From a candidate division WOR-1 bacterium RIFOXYB2_FULL_36_35 (GTDB lineage: Bacteria; Margulisbacteria; WOR-1; XYC2-FULL-46-14; XYC2-FULL-37-10), in NCBI GenBank assembly GCA_001771505.1, contig MEUA01000024.1, forward strand, positions 1 to 52,883: 52,883 nt of DNA, in the 5' to 3' direction. This document shows positions 23,350 to 32,255 of this stretch, one piece after another. Position numbers and translations under genes: made by a program. The notes below the pieces were generated by a model that ran no database searches, was not told the DNA's origin, and saw only the letters and a program-made list of their open reading frames with translations. Numbering within the stretch: position 1 is the first letter of the stretch; each line of letters begins with the position of its first letter.

Positions 23350-24267
23350 TTTTTCCTTATACCAGTGCAAAGTCAATTCTAAGCCTTTTCTGATATCAAC
23401 CTCAGCTTTCCAGCCGAGCTCCCTCTCTGCTTTTTTGCAGTTTAAAACGCTTCGAAACAGCTCTCCCGCGCGTGGAGACGCATATATTGCTTCACCTGTA
23501 AAGTTCAATAATTCTTTTAGATGTTTAAAAAGTTCATTGACTGAGATTCCGATCCCTCTTCCTATATTATATGTTGTATTATCCCCTTTTTTAAGGGCTA
23601 TAAGGTTTATCTGCGCCACATCTTTGACAAAGAGATAATCTCTTAATTGTTTTCCGTCCCCATAAATGGTAGGAATTTCCCCCTTCAGCATTTTGCCGCA
23701 GAATATCGCGTTGACCCCTGCTTCTCCCAGAGGGTCTTGCCTAGGTCCGTAGACATTTCCATATCTTAAAACCGTATAATTTAATCCGTAATTTACATGA
23801 TAAGCATATAGATAAAGTTCTCCCGCGCGCTTTGTTATGGCATAGGGGGAGATAGGCTCCTGGGGATGTCCTTCGTCGGCCCCGTCTTTCTCCTTTATTT
23901 CACCGTATATAGCCCCTCCTGTTGATGAAAAAAGGAGTTTTTTTGCTTTAGTTTTTACCGCGGTTTCCAGAATATTTAGCATTCCAAGTTCATTTACTTC
24001 TGCGTTAAAAACAGGATCAGAGAGCGATTTTCTTACATCAATTTGGGCGGCTATATGGTTTATGACATCGGGGCTGAATGAAGAGATTATATCGTGGACT
24101 TTTTTATCTCTTATGTCGATCTTTTCAAAGTTTGCTTTTGTATTTAAGTTCTCTTCTTTTCCCGTTGAGAGGTTATCAATTATTAGTACTTCGTGTCCGG
24201 CTTCAACATAAGTATCTACGACATTTGAACCTATAAACCCTGCTCCGCCTGTGACTACTATTTTCAT
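23329..24267 (-). CDS. NAD-dependent sugar-nucleotide epimerase (GalE-like SDR)
   Basis: 312 aa, typical for an extended short-chain dehydrogenase. The Rossmann motif GGAGFIG (7-13), the DNLSTG acidic loop (31-36), the SSTGGAIYGE serine region (114-123) and the catalytic Tyr142/Lys146 in PYAITK are all present. It most resembles UDP-glucose/UDP-GlcNAc 4-epimerases. Together with the glycosyltransferase downstream it may provide galactose-type donors. The ATG at 24267 has no SD, and a TAGAAT box lies seven bases upstream. Confidence 0.8.
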   Translation of the reverse strand: MKIVVTGGAGFIGSNVVDTYVEAGHEVLIIDNLSTGKEENLNTKANFEKIDIRDKKVHDIISSFSPDVINHIAAQIDVRKSLSDPVFNAEVNELGMLNILETAVKTKAKKLLFSSTGGAIYGEIKEKDGADEGHPQEPISPYAITKRAGELYLYAYHVNYGLNYTVLRYGNVYGPRQDPLGEAGVNAIFCGKMLKGEIPTIYGDGKQLRDYLFVKDVAQINLIALKKGDNTTYNIGRGIGISVNELFKHLKELLNFTGEAIYASPRAGELFRSVLNCKKAERELGWKAEVDIRKGLELTLHWYKEKQNIRTL

Positions 24268-24274
24268 AGGAGCT

Positions 24275-24280
24275 ATTCTA
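24275..24280 (-). promoter_or_regulatory. -10-like box (TAGAAT) before the epimerase
   Basis: TAGAAT on the minus strand, seven bases before the ATG at 24267. Same spacing as the TATAAT boxes of other first genes. No convincing -35. Confidence 0.4.
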
Positions 24281-24289
24281 GCATATTAT

Positions 24290-25558
24290 CTATTGTTCGT
24301 GCACGTATGGTGCGACTTTTTTTAAGACTTTATTTGTGATACGACCTGTCATCGAAAAAGCTACAGCAAAGCTTAAACATCCCAGAGTTGTACTAAAAGC
24401 GCTTTCATTTCCCATAAGTCCGATTATCTCTCTATATGCAAAAATTCCTGTGCCTAATTTAGCTGTTTGAGTTGTCATATACCTTAAGATATGTTTTGCT
24501 TTTATTTCAAAAGGATTATCTTTAAAAAAATATCTGAATATATGCAAGTATTTTTGATTAATATTATCTAATTTGATTTGTGCCTCTGTTTTTAATGTTT
24601 TTTTTGCAAATAAATAGTAGGCAAATATATAAGCAAATAGAGCAGGCATTAAAAATCTGTAAAATTGCCACTCTTCTTTAGGCTGAAGAAGGGTAAGGGC
24701 ATTTTTCGAAGCTCTCCATTCTTTATATGGGGTTACAGGGGGGTATGCTGATGCTAATACGTATGGCCAGTCGCTTGAAAATCTTTGATGATCTATATGA
24801 TGGCCCAATTCATGCGAAAAGGCGAAAGGTTCGTTGGTAAAAACAACGACTGTTTGGGTCATGGAATTATAATAATCCTTGCGGCCGAGTTCACTATATA
24901 ATTCACCGCTCAACGTGGAGAATAATCCGAGAGTCATCCTTGAGAAAAAACCATTTCTTGCTTTTACTTGCGGATCAGTAAATAATCTTCCTGTATCTTC
25001 AAGTATTGCATTATGGTTGATTCTTGCCGTCAGATTTTTCAGCTCTTTATGCGATTCTAGCGTAGTAAGTAACGCTCCTGTTTGCACAGCGTCTAATCCT
25101 GCGCCTAAATCTAAATCCCAAAAATATAATTTGTCAGGCAATGAAAAAATATATTTCCCAAGATAGCTTGATAAAAAAGAAGACTCTTCTTTAATTAAAG
25201 AATATCTCCCTGTTTTTATTGTGAAGCTTGAACTTAGGTCTATATCACTTGTCTTTACTATTTGAGGGGAGGTGATTTTTATTTGATCCCCTCCTGGAGT
25301 ATTAAATTCTGCCTGAGAGACGCTTATTGTTTCAGGAAGTACATAATCATCTATTTTTGGAATTGACGACGGGGTTGAAAAAGCATACCATCCCGCAAGA
25401 GCTGCGGCTACGGCTAATCTTTTAATGGTTCTTTTTGCTCCTGGGGTTAAAGGTTCTTGATAGCTTATAGGTTTTTTTGTTGGTCGATGATAATTAAATT
25501 TGCCGGACAACTCCATCTGTTCCATTCTTCCTATATAATCTATTTTTCTGCCAAACAT
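24290..25558 (-). CDS. Membrane-anchored HExxH metalloprotease-like protein
   Basis: 422 aa. An N-terminal hydrophobic helix at about 46-62 is followed by a soluble part holding SHELGHHIDH, i.e. a zinc-binding HExxH with His249, Glu250 and His253. Two or three hydrophobic helices follow in the C-terminal 150 residues (around MPALFAYIFAYYLF and ESAFSTTLGCLSFAVAF). The layout suggests a membrane protease; the third zinc ligand is not obvious and I do not recognise the family. AAGGAGG precedes ATG 25558. The gene lies in a minus-strand run with the unknown and MBL-fold genes upstream. Confidence 0.6.
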   Translation of the reverse strand: MFGRKIDYIGRMEQMELSGKFNYHRPTKKPISYQEPLTPGAKRTIKRLAVAAALAGWYAFSTPSSIPKIDDYVLPETISVSQAEFNTPGGDQIKITSPQIVKTSDIDLSSSFTIKTGRYSLIKEESSFLSSYLGKYIFSLPDKLYFWDLDLGAGLDAVQTGALLTTLESHKELKNLTARINHNAILEDTGRLFTDPQVKARNGFFSRMTLGLFSTLSGELYSELGRKDYYNSMTQTVVVFTNEPFAFSHELGHHIDHQRFSSDWPYVLASAYPPVTPYKEWRASKNALTLLQPKEEWQFYRFLMPALFAYIFAYYLFAKKTLKTEAQIKLDNINQKYLHIFRYFFKDNPFEIKAKHILRYMTTQTAKLGTGIFAYREIIGLMGNESAFSTTLGCLSFAVAFSMTGRITNKVLKKVAPYVHEQ

Positions 25559-25581
25559 TGTAATCCTCCTTAATTATTAGC

Positions 25582-25621
25582 TTAACCTCGATTATTCATT
25601 CCGATTAGGATAATCGGGGGT
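25582..25621. repeat. Palindromic repeat at 3' end of the 228-aa gene
   Basis: TTAACCTCGATTATTCATT followed by CCGATTA...TAATCGGGG. On the minus strand it encodes the last residues (TPDYPNRNE) and the stop of the upstream gene. Confidence 0.75.
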
Positions 25622-26278
25622 AAGCATTTCATTTATAAAATCCATAAAAGTTTTTCCGCTGAGAGCTTTTTGTTCTTTTGCAGCTTCATAAACGGTTATA
25701 GTTTTTTTCAAAACCGATAATATCTTTTTCAGTTTATATGTTTCATCGCTCTCTTTCATTATATCGGCAAGTATTTTCAAACTTTCTTCCTCATCATAAT
25801 GTTGGGCTAGTATTATTTTGATTTTCCTTGCAGATCTTAGATATGGCGCAATTCCTTCTGTTGTAACCGTTTCTCTTGATAACGTAAACTCTGTTTCTAT
25901 TGAATATTTGGTGAAATTAAGAGGATCTTTTCCTATGGAGAGGGATGTCTTCCCATCCATTTGATTCGCACAAAAAAGCCTTTTTTTGCCGGAAATAATT
26001 CCAATTTTAAATCTACAGCCGTTAGCATCTATTTTATAATCTTGATAAGGAGGCTCTCTTCTGATTAAAAAATTCCCTTGGGAAGTTGTAAGCCCCGATA
26101 GATAATCTCTCCCAAGCAATTTGGAGCCTTTTTCCGCGATAGGACTTATTATGTCAGAGATAGATTTTAAAAGATTTGAGATCGGATATCCTATTATCTG
26201 ATGAGGCTTGGTAATAGGAGCTTGTCCTCTTAGTATAATTTTTCCGATACTGCTTTCTATAGGATTTAATATGCGCAT
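25592..26278 (-). CDS. Hypothetical protein, repeat-derived C-terminus
   Basis: 228 aa; I do not recognise it. It has no signal peptide or membrane helix. The middle part has short beta-like segments (GCRFKIGIISGKKRLFCANQ), and the last 90 residues are helical and charged (YDEEESLKILADIMKESDETYKLKKIL). The final nine residues, TPDYPNRNE, and the stop are supplied by a palindromic repeat. No clear SD precedes ATG 26278; the gene follows the MBL-fold gene by 42 bases on the same strand. Confidence 0.5.
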   Translation of the reverse strand: MRILNPIESSIGKIILRGQAPITKPHQIIGYPISNLLKSISDIISPIAEKGSKLLGRDYLSGLTTSQGNFLIRREPPYQDYKIDANGCRFKIGIISGKKRLFCANQMDGKTSLSIGKDPLNFTKYSIETEFTLSRETVTTEGIAPYLRSARKIKIILAQHYDEEESLKILADIMKESDETYKLKKILSVLKKTITVYEAAKEQKALSGKTFMDFINEMLTPDYPNRNE

Positions 26279-26320
26279 ATTTTTTAATCATCGAAAGATC
26301 GGAAAGTAAATTTCATGAAA

Positions 26321-27847
26321 TTACCCGTTGAATCTGTATTTTAACAATTCAGGGTTATTTTCATCAACAAAAATAGATTGATAGGGGAAGAAGACATTAG
26401 TATCTGAGTCTCTGATTGTTAAATCCTGCAGTTTTATTTCCAAATTGACATCGGCAGGAATTACTCTGAAATAGTTATTAGACTCTTTTGCCGCCATAGG
26501 GTGTGCCCACTTTTCAATAATATGGCTTATAACCTCTCGTTTTCCTGAAAATTCCTCTCCGAATTCGGTTAAGATTGCAAGAAGCGGCTTCCCCAGCCTC
26601 GCCTCTTTTAACATGTTTATGCAGCCTAACATACCAAGATGCTGGGATAAATATTTTCCCTCTTCTTTTTCAATAGATCCTATGTTTAGAAGAAGAATCT
26701 GGCACTCCTTATAATGATATCCTATTCCGGTTTCATATCGTGTGTCGCCTGTAATTCCTATGTGAAGATATTCGCCGTTTTTGTTTTGTAAGGAGGTATG
26801 AAGGACAAGCCCTACTGAAGATTCCTGGCTTGTCCACAATTCTGTGTGATATGCCGGTTTTATGCTAATTGTGAATCCATATTTTGATTCAAGAGACTCT
26901 CCCCCGACCTCTGTTAAATGATTTCCCGGCACCAGCATTTTAAAATTGATCTCTTTATTGCCAAAAAGGTCGGTTGCAGAGAGTAGCCCGTGGAATTTAA
27001 GAAGCACCCCTGCGGATCCGAAAACATCTAAAACCTTTGATCTTTTCTGGTGGTTATGATCATTGTATTTTGCAAGAAGAGATAATATCCCTTCAACACT
27101 CTCTGTATGATCATCATGGTCATGGGTTATTATTATCGCGTCAATATCAACAATCGAAAGCCCAATACTCCGAAAAATATCAAGAAAATCGTATCCGGGA
27201 TCAATTGCTATCCCTTTTATTTCACCTCTTTTATTCCTCAGACTTAGAAAATATCCTCCTCCCTGGGAAATCCCGCCCGAGAAAAGAGGGGAGGAAGAAT
27301 TCCATTTATGTATGGTTCTTATGACGTTTGCTCCGATTTTATATTCCAGCTGCCTGTCAGTGTTTAAATCTCTTATGAGTTTGTCTTGGTTTTTTCTTAT
27401 AATTTCTCTTGTAGGGAAAATTGTCTCTTCCATGTAATCCAGGGCTTTTAAGGCTTGCGAGTTGTGGCTTTTTATATGTTGGTCAAACTGATATGAAGAG
27501 GTAAAATCTTCATAGGCTTCCTTAAAACGTCCCTGGAGAAATCTGCTTATCCCTCTGTAGTATGCTGCAATGCCAAAATTGTCATGATGATGCTTTAGCT
27601 TTTTGAATAAAAGATCATAAATTGTTTCCGCTTCTTTGTATAAATTTTCATTTATGCAAATGAAACCTATTAAATGCCACGGTTTAGGAGAAAACTCTTT
27701 ATCATGTTTAATATTGTCGAGTGTTTTTAATATCTCATTAAGATGCTTTTTTATCCATTCTTGACGAGTATAAGACGGGATTTTGTTTAAATTTTCCCAG
27801 CTTTCCCATCTTTTTTCATCTAAGTGAATTTTTAAAAGTTGAAACAT
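26321..27847 (-). CDS. TPR + metallo-beta-lactamase-fold hydrolase
   Basis: 508 aa. Residues ~50-145 are helical TPR-like (YKEAETIYDLLFKKL, FKEAYEDFTSSYQFD). From ~175 a metallo-beta-lactamase fold follows, with THDHDDH (His242, His244, Asp246, His247), the YHTELW histidine, GITGDTRYE with the metal-bridging Asp, and a late SQHLGM histidine. Such enzymes hydrolyse phosphodiesters, thioesters or similar; the substrate is not evident. It heads the minus-strand run toward the metalloprotease and glycosyltransferase genes. A TATAAT sits only two bases before the listed ATG, so a slightly later start or an alternative promoter is possible. Confidence 0.7.
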   Translation of the reverse strand: MFQLLKIHLDEKRWESWENLNKIPSYTRQEWIKKHLNEILKTLDNIKHDKEFSPKPWHLIGFICINENLYKEAETIYDLLFKKLKHHHDNFGIAAYYRGISRFLQGRFKEAYEDFTSSYQFDQHIKSHNSQALKALDYMEETIFPTREIIRKNQDKLIRDLNTDRQLEYKIGANVIRTIHKWNSSSPLFSGGISQGGGYFLSLRNKRGEIKGIAIDPGYDFLDIFRSIGLSIVDIDAIIITHDHDDHTESVEGILSLLAKYNDHNHQKRSKVLDVFGSAGVLLKFHGLLSATDLFGNKEINFKMLVPGNHLTEVGGESLESKYGFTISIKPAYHTELWTSQESSVGLVLHTSLQNKNGEYLHIGITGDTRYETGIGYHYKECQILLLNIGSIEKEEGKYLSQHLGMLGCINMLKEARLGKPLLAILTEFGEEFSGKREVISHIIEKWAHPMAAKESNNYFRVIPADVNLEIKLQDLTIRDSDTNVFFPYQSIFVDENNPELLKYRFNG

Positions 27848-27902
27848 CTATTATATTTGAATTTTAACAGAATGAGGTATTATGAGCAATGCGGAAATAA
27901 CA

Positions 27903-29129
27903 TTACAACTTCCATGTGGCTCCGACTATTTGAGTCCTATTAAATAAACCTCCAAGATACGCGTAATCGATAATTAATTGGTTTATCATAATACTGGTGC
28001 CTGCTGTTTTATTCTCATCGAACATGCCTGCCCTTAAAGCAAGTCCGGGAAAAGGTTTGCATTCCATTCCATAATGGTATGTTTGTCCGTTTGTAAAGAT
28101 ATTGTGAGTGTCCGCTGATATGGTTAACATATCTATCGGGTTTAAAGCTATCCCTAAATTAATAACCGGTTCGTATCTTATGCTTGTTCCGTTTTCAAAT
28201 TGAACATCGGTAGTCAAAATCTCTTTTGCTGTTGCGCCAAGAGCAAGATTATCAGTTGGCCTTATTATAATCCCAAGGTCAAGCCCCCCGCCCAGACCGT
28301 CTAGTGAAGTAGATGGTATTTTTATATGATACAGATTAAGATTTACTCCAAGCGCAACTCTTTGTTCGTAAGCTGTTGCGAGAGAAAATGTGTAAAAATC
28401 CGTATTTTGATCGAGCAGAGAATTTTTATCCGTTAAAAAAGATAGTCCTGCCGCGAACTGAGCTTTGCCATAAGAGATTTTTTCTTTGCGAATTTCAGGT
28501 TCATCCCAATATGTTGGCCTTTTATAATTTCTTTGATACCAAGGATAGTAAACAGGCCCCCAATAAATTTTGGGAGTTACAGTTGTTGCTATTGCATTCC
28601 CCGCAGCGCCTATTGCGCTTGTTGTTGAATCAAGCGCTGATGTAATTGTTTTTTCGACGGCATTTTCTGCTTTTTCCTTTACATCTTCTGTCTGTTCTGT
28701 TCCTCCTTCTTCTAGGACATCTTTTGAAACAGCTTCTTCCTTTGTATGTTTTTCTTCTTTTCTGTCCCAGTTTTTTTTGATAATTCCTTGATTAGACAGA
28801 TATTTTGCTCCGTTATAAGCTAAAAGAGATATTGCTCCCACTCCAATTATCCATGCAAAAGGGTTTAGTTCTGTTTCAAAGCACATTTTAATAGCTGCCA
28901 GGTTTTCTCCTATTATTTGGTTTCTGTTATTTACAAGCGTTGTTCCATAAATATCCACGCCGGGATTAATTGCAAAGCCTGCAGGGTTCCAGTAAGCGGC
29001 ATTTGTATCATTTGAGATTGAGGTAAAAGCTCCTCCCATTCCCATTGGCCGCGCGCCATACAAAGCAAGAGCTGCGGTCGAGGTAAAGAAAAAGAGAGTC
29101 AATATAGAAATAATCGTATTAATTTTCAT
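27903..29129 (-). CDS. TraF/PorV-like outer-membrane protein
   Basis: 408 aa. Signal peptide at residues 1-23 (ends AALA). The mature start GARPMGMGGAFTSISNDTNAAYWNPAGFA is the hallmark opening of the FadL/PorV/TraF-like outer-membrane barrel group. An internal Glu/Lys/Thr-rich stretch (about 118-180) interrupts the barrel. The rest is beta-rich, with the family-like TDNLALGATAKEIL and LALRAGMFDENKTAGTSI, ending VGATWKL. PorV members shuttle type IX secretion substrates, and the subtilase in this window has a Por-like tail, but a functional link is only suggestive. Confidence 0.65.
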   Translation of the reverse strand: MKINTIISILTLFFFTSTAALALYGARPMGMGGAFTSISNDTNAAYWNPAGFAINPGVDIYGTTLVNNRNQIIGENLAAIKMCFETELNPFAWIIGVGAISLLAYNGAKYLSNQGIIKKNWDRKEEKHTKEEAVSKDVLEEGGTEQTEDVKEKAENAVEKTITSALDSTTSAIGAAGNAIATTVTPKIYWGPVYYPWYQRNYKRPTYWDEPEIRKEKISYGKAQFAAGLSFLTDKNSLLDQNTDFYTFSLATAYEQRVALGVNLNLYHIKIPSTSLDGLGGGLDLGIIIRPTDNLALGATAKEILTTDVQFENGTSIRYEPVINLGIALNPIDMLTISADTHNIFTNGQTYHYGMECKPFPGLALRAGMFDENKTAGTSIMINQLIIDYAYLGGLFNRTQIVGATWKL

Positions 29130-29162
29130 GAAATTCTTTATGAAGATTTTATCAAATCAGTA

Positions 29163-29191
29163 TTGCCAATACAAGGACTCAATGCTAAACT
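29163..29191 (+). promoter_or_regulatory. Sigma-70-type promoter of the Yip1-like gene
   Basis: TTGCCA at 29163-29168 and TAAACT at 29186-29191 with a 17-bp spacer. The predicted start is about six bases before the ATG at 29204, leaving no room for an SD. Confidence 0.55.
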
Positions 29192-29203
29192 TTCCTAAGT
29201 AGT

Positions 29204-29788
29204 ATGAAAAAAACATTTTTTCGAGCTGTTGATTTATTGATTAAACCTGAAGCTGCCTGGGCAGAAATTGCTTCCGAGTCTCATGGTACAAAAGAGATAG
29301 TTCTCTTTGCTTTAATCATAGTATGTTTTCCGGCTTTAGCCATGTTTATAGGGTATGTTTTTGTCGGTTTGCCAATGGATTACGGCTATGCCAGGATGCC
29401 CGTCAATGGGGCTGTTTTGGCCTCCGTTATTTTTTATGTTTTGTCATTGCTTGCTGTTTTTGCGGTTGCTTTTATGATAAGTATGTTTTGTCGCCATTTT
29501 AAAGTTGAAGGAGAATGGACTGATTGTTTTAAATTAGCTGTTTATTCTGCCACGGCTCCATTTTTAACTGGTGGATTTTATGTTTTTCCCGTGGTGAGTT
29601 TTTTGAAAATAATCGGATTTTATGGGGTTATAACTTTATTTTCCGGCTTACCCATAATTTTAAAAATACCTAAAGAAAAAGAGCTCTATTTTGTTGTGAA
29701 TATTATTGTATTTGCGATTATTATTATGGTTGTTTTTTTTGGCCTAGTCGATTACTTTTTGGCTCCCATATCTTCGGGAATATTGTGA
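29204..29788 (+). CDS. Yip1-family integral membrane protein
   Basis: 194 aa. Short amphipathic N-terminus with the family-typical RAVDLLIKPEAAWAEIASE, then five hydrophobic helices with PMDYGYAR and SATAPFLTGGFY loop motifs. Bacterial Yip1/DUF1282-type proteins have no settled function. It is a single plus-strand gene between the minus-strand porin-like gene and hisG. Confidence 0.7.
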   Translation: MKKTFFRAVDLLIKPEAAWAEIASESHGTKEIVLFALIIVCFPALAMFIGYVFVGLPMDYGYARMPVNGAVLASVIFYVLSLLAVFAVAFMISMFCRHFKVEGEWTDCFKLAVYSATAPFLTGGFYVFPVVSFLKIIGFYGVITLFSGLPIILKIPKEKELYFVVNIIVFAIIIMVVFFGLVDYFLAPISSGIL

Positions 29789-29799
29789 TCGCTTCGACT

Positions 29800-29817
29800 G
29801 TGAATAATCGGGGTTAA
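29800..29817. repeat. Right-end half of palindromic repeat at hisG stop
   Basis: GTGAATAATCGGGGTTAA, with the TTAA containing the hisG stop codon. It lies between two convergent genes. Confidence 0.65.
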
Positions 29818-30686
29818 TATATAACTTTATTTAAAGGATATTCAACAATCCCTGAAGCTCCTGCTCTTTTAAGTTTTGGAATAAGCTCTCTTACGATGCT
29901 TTCTTCTATTATTGTATCTACATCAACCCAGTTTTTGTCTGACAAGCTTGAAATTGTTGGTGTTTGAAGCGCCGGCAGAAGGGATAGTATTGTTTTTAGT
30001 TTGTGTGCGGGAACATTTAGTTTTATCCCGACTTTTGTTTCCGCGTTAAGAGCCCCCTGAAGAAGCATAAGCAGATTATCAAGTTTTTGTTTTTTTGAGG
30101 GGTCTTTTAGTGTTTCTTTATTGCTTATGACAACAGTGTTTGATTCAAGAAGGGTTTCTATTATTTTTAAATTGTTTGCCTTAAGAGAGGATCCTGTTTC
30201 TGTAAGTTCAACTATCGCATCTGCGAGTTCCGGCGGTTTTGCTTCGGTTGCTCCCCATGAATATTCTACGATCGCTTTGACTTTGTTTTTTGCAAGATAT
30301 TTTTTTACAAAACTAACAAGTTCAGTCGCGATTCTTTTTCCCTGAAGATCTTTTAGTCCCTTTATTTTTGAATCATTGGGAACTGCCAGTACCCATCTTA
30401 CTTTTCGAAGCCCGTGTTTCGCATAAATTAAATCGGCTACTTTTGTTACTTTTTTCCCAGACTCCATAACCCAGTCGATTCCAGTAATTCCCGCATCTAA
30501 AATTCCCTCTTCAACATATCTCGGCATCTCCTGGGCGCGGATAAGCATACATTCTATTTCAGGGTCATCAATTTGAGGATAATAAGAGCGAGAACTCAGC
30601 TTAATTGTGAACCCGGCTTTTTTAAATAAATAGATTGTTGTCTCTTGCAGAGAACCTTTTGGAATACCAAGCTTTAATAATGGCAT
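29814..30686 (-). CDS. hisG: ATP phosphoribosyltransferase, long form (HisG)
   Basis: 290 aa, the length of HisG long forms that carry the C-terminal regulatory domain. It catalyses the first step of histidine synthesis (ATP + PRPP to phosphoribosyl-ATP). Visible landmarks are [10 protein letters not shown] at the N-terminus, the [10 protein letters not shown] segment, and the PPi/PRPP loop region around [18 protein letters not shown]. The C-terminal ~75 residues ([20 protein letters not shown]...) form the ACT-like domain that binds histidine for feedback control in this class. Strong SD (GGGAGG) before ATG 30686. It stands alone, with no other his gene in view. Confidence 0.92.
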   Translation of the reverse strand: MPLLKLGIPKGSLQETTIYLFKKAGFTIKLSSRSYYPQIDDPEIECMLIRAQEMPRYVEEGILDAGITGIDWVMESGKKVTKVADLIYAKHGLRKVRWVLAVPNDSKIKGLKDLQGKRIATELVSFVKKYLAKNKVKAIVEYSWGATEAKPPELADAIVELTETGSSLKANNLKIIETLLESNTVVISNKETLKDPSKKQKLDNLLMLLQGALNAETKVGIKLNVPAHKLKTILSLLPALQTPTISSLSDKNWVDVDTIIEESIVRELIPKLKRAGASGIVEYPLNKVIY

Positions 30687-30801
30687 TAGTTTTTCCTCCC
30701 TTTACTCGGATATCTTAACCATTTAATTACAAGCCTTTGGCTTAAAGGGTTAAGGTATTGGATTTTAGTCGATCATATTGTAGCATTCATATTGTAGCAT
30801 T

Positions 30802-30905
30802 TTAACCCCGATTATTCACCCCGATTAGGATGATTGGGGTTCACGCCAGAATCAATAACTAATAAATTGTCAAGCATTACTTACGGTATGAATAATCGGG
30901 GTTAA
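30802..30905. repeat. MITE-like element, diverged 51-bp core
   Basis: Begins TTAACCCCGATTATTCA and ends TGAATAATCGGGGTTAA. It contains an internal palindrome (30819-30839, CCCCGATTA...TGATTGGGG) and a core that in reverse complement starts CATACCG and ends GTGAA. The core is also 51 bases long but diverged from the other copies. Confidence 0.7.
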
Positions 30906-30976
30906 ATGAAGTTTATGAAAGTATTTTTGAAATTCAGCAACATTTTTTCGATAAATAATATATATATAAAGGAAAT

Positions 30977-31065
30977 TTACCCCGATTAGGAAATCGGGGT
31001 TCATACCTGGGGAAATTTCCAACACTCTGATAGAATTCTGTTTGTCTATGAATAATTGGGGTTAA
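30977..31065. repeat. MITE-like element with 51-bp core
   Basis: Contains a perfect CCCCGATT-AGGA-AATCGGGG (30980-30999), then the 51-bp core CATACCTGGGGAAATTTCC...GTCTATGAA, then AATAATTGGGGTTAA. The core is nearly identical to that at 19902-19952. Confidence 0.8.
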
Positions 31066-31114
31066 TTAAAAAATTACTAATGTCTAATCATATAATAAGT
31101 TATGGAGGATAATC

Positions 31115-31888
31115 ATGGGTGTTTCTAGCCTTTCTGTCGGTGATACCCTTATTTCGAATAGATATACACAAAGAGAAATTGGCGTGCCTGTTCGGAGCAG
31201 AATAATAAAAACTGGGACTTCGTTGCCTCTAAAAAAACTTTGTGAATATGGCGGGCAGACAACAATTCTTGGCAGGGTAGAAATTCCATATAATATTATT
31301 TTAAATTTTGTCAGAGAAAAGTGTCTTAATAATGAAGATGTAAGAATTTTAGATGTTGGAATAGCGGCTAATATTCGTGATGCTAAAACGAGGGGTGTAA
31401 CGACAAGAGATATGGCGTGGAGATTTATTAAAAAAGGATATTTAACCGTGAGTGTGCATGGATTGGATGCTAATTTAGATTTTCTTGAGGAGATGGTCTA
31501 TTCTGAAATTGATATGCCTCCGCAATATCCACCATTTAATCTTCCAAATTTAACATATATAGAGGCAGACGCTACAAAAACTTTAGGGCTTTCAGAGAGA
31601 TCGGTGGATGTGGTTTTTTGTGGAAATGCCGTTGTATACATATATGAACAAGGGGGGATGGGCGCTATAGATAATTTTCTTGGCAATGTAAGATCAGTTT
31701 TAAAAGATGGAGGATTGTTTTTAAGTAACATTGCTTTTACTGAAATAGCAGACGGGGATTATCGACGATTTATCAAAAGAGACAATACCCAATGCATAGT
31801 TGATGACTCTTATTATTTGGATTTATTGGAATTTGCAAGAAAACGGAATGAGGCTAGGCATTTATGGGATATGTATCATTTAGGATAA
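31115..31888 (+). CDS. Class I SAM-dependent methyltransferase-like protein
   Basis: 257 aa. A Rossmann methyltransferase pattern is visible: ILDVGIAANI (motif I region, about 88-97), YIEADATKTLGL (acidic residue after strand 3), VDVVFCGNAVVYI (motif II) and VRSVLKDGGLFLSNIAF (motif III). The first 80 residues are unlike typical family members. Substrate unknown. Good SD (GGAGG) before ATG 31115. It lies isolated between repeat elements and the toxin-antitoxin-like block. Confidence 0.65.
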   Translation: MGVSSLSVGDTLISNRYTQREIGVPVRSRIIKTGTSLPLKKLCEYGGQTTILGRVEIPYNIILNFVREKCLNNEDVRILDVGIAANIRDAKTRGVTTRDMAWRFIKKGYLTVSVHGLDANLDFLEEMVYSEIDMPPQYPPFNLPNLTYIEADATKTLGLSERSVDVVFCGNAVVYIYEQGGMGAIDNFLGNVRSVLKDGGLFLSNIAFTEIADGDYRRFIKRDNTQCIVDDSYYLDLLEFARKRNEARHLWDMYHLG

Positions 31889-31993
31889 ATTCATTCTTTT
31901 TTTGTCGATAATTTCTTGGGAGGATTTTGTAATGTTAATAGATGGACATCAAAGCATTGTTGGATATATGAGGCAAGCATGGTTTGATTGCTA

Positions 31994-32032
31994 AAATTGC
32001 AATTCCTCTCCATTTCTGCTAAAATTTAAAAA
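31994..32032 (+). promoter_or_regulatory. Duplicated promoter, copy 1
   Basis: TTGCAA (31997-32002), 17-bp spacer, TAAAAT (32020-32025). The whole 39 bases are identical to 33390-33428 before fabH. Here it drives the small gene at 32049. Confidence 0.7.
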
Positions 32033-32048
32033 ATTGAGGTTGTTTATA

Positions 32049-32255
32049 GTGACAAAAAGTTTTAAATCCTACTTAAAATTTAGTGATCAAAAATACAGAG
32101 ATAAGTATTTAGTTTTTGCAAAAGGAAAATTTTTTAAAGCTGGTAAAAATCTTCTGAAGATTCTTCAAGAGTTCAAGAAAAAACATCCAAAAGAAACCCC
32201 TTTTATAGCAAAACCGCTTGGTCAGGGCAATTATGTTTTTCATGATTACTTTTAA
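32049..32255 (+). CDS. Small basic protein paired with retropepsin-like gene
   Basis: 68 aa, Lys/Phe-rich (KSFKSYLKFSDQKYRDKYLVFAKGKFF...). I do not recognise it. GTG 32049 is chosen because GAGGT lies eight bases upstream, just after the predicted transcription start; in-frame TTGs at 32034 and 32040 are alternatives. Its 3' end overlaps the start of the protease gene by about 20 bases, so the two are translationally coupled. Confidence 0.5.
   Translation: MTKSFKSYLKFSDQKYRDKYLVFAKGKFFKAGKNLLKILQEFKKKHPKETPFIAKPLGQGNYVFHDYF

Larger units (their letters stand above)
30687..31114. other. Gene-free region with two repeat elements
   Basis: Holds the hisG upstream region (30690-30790), two MITE-like elements (30802-30905 and 30977-31065) and a candidate -10 (TATAAT, 31091-31096) plus GGAGG for the methyltransferase gene. 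No ORF or recognisable RNA is seen. Confidence 0.6.

Noticed and set aside
30690-30790. T-box or his-leader attenuator before hisG
   Set aside because: No T-box sequence, no run of His codons and no terminator-antiterminator pair is visible.
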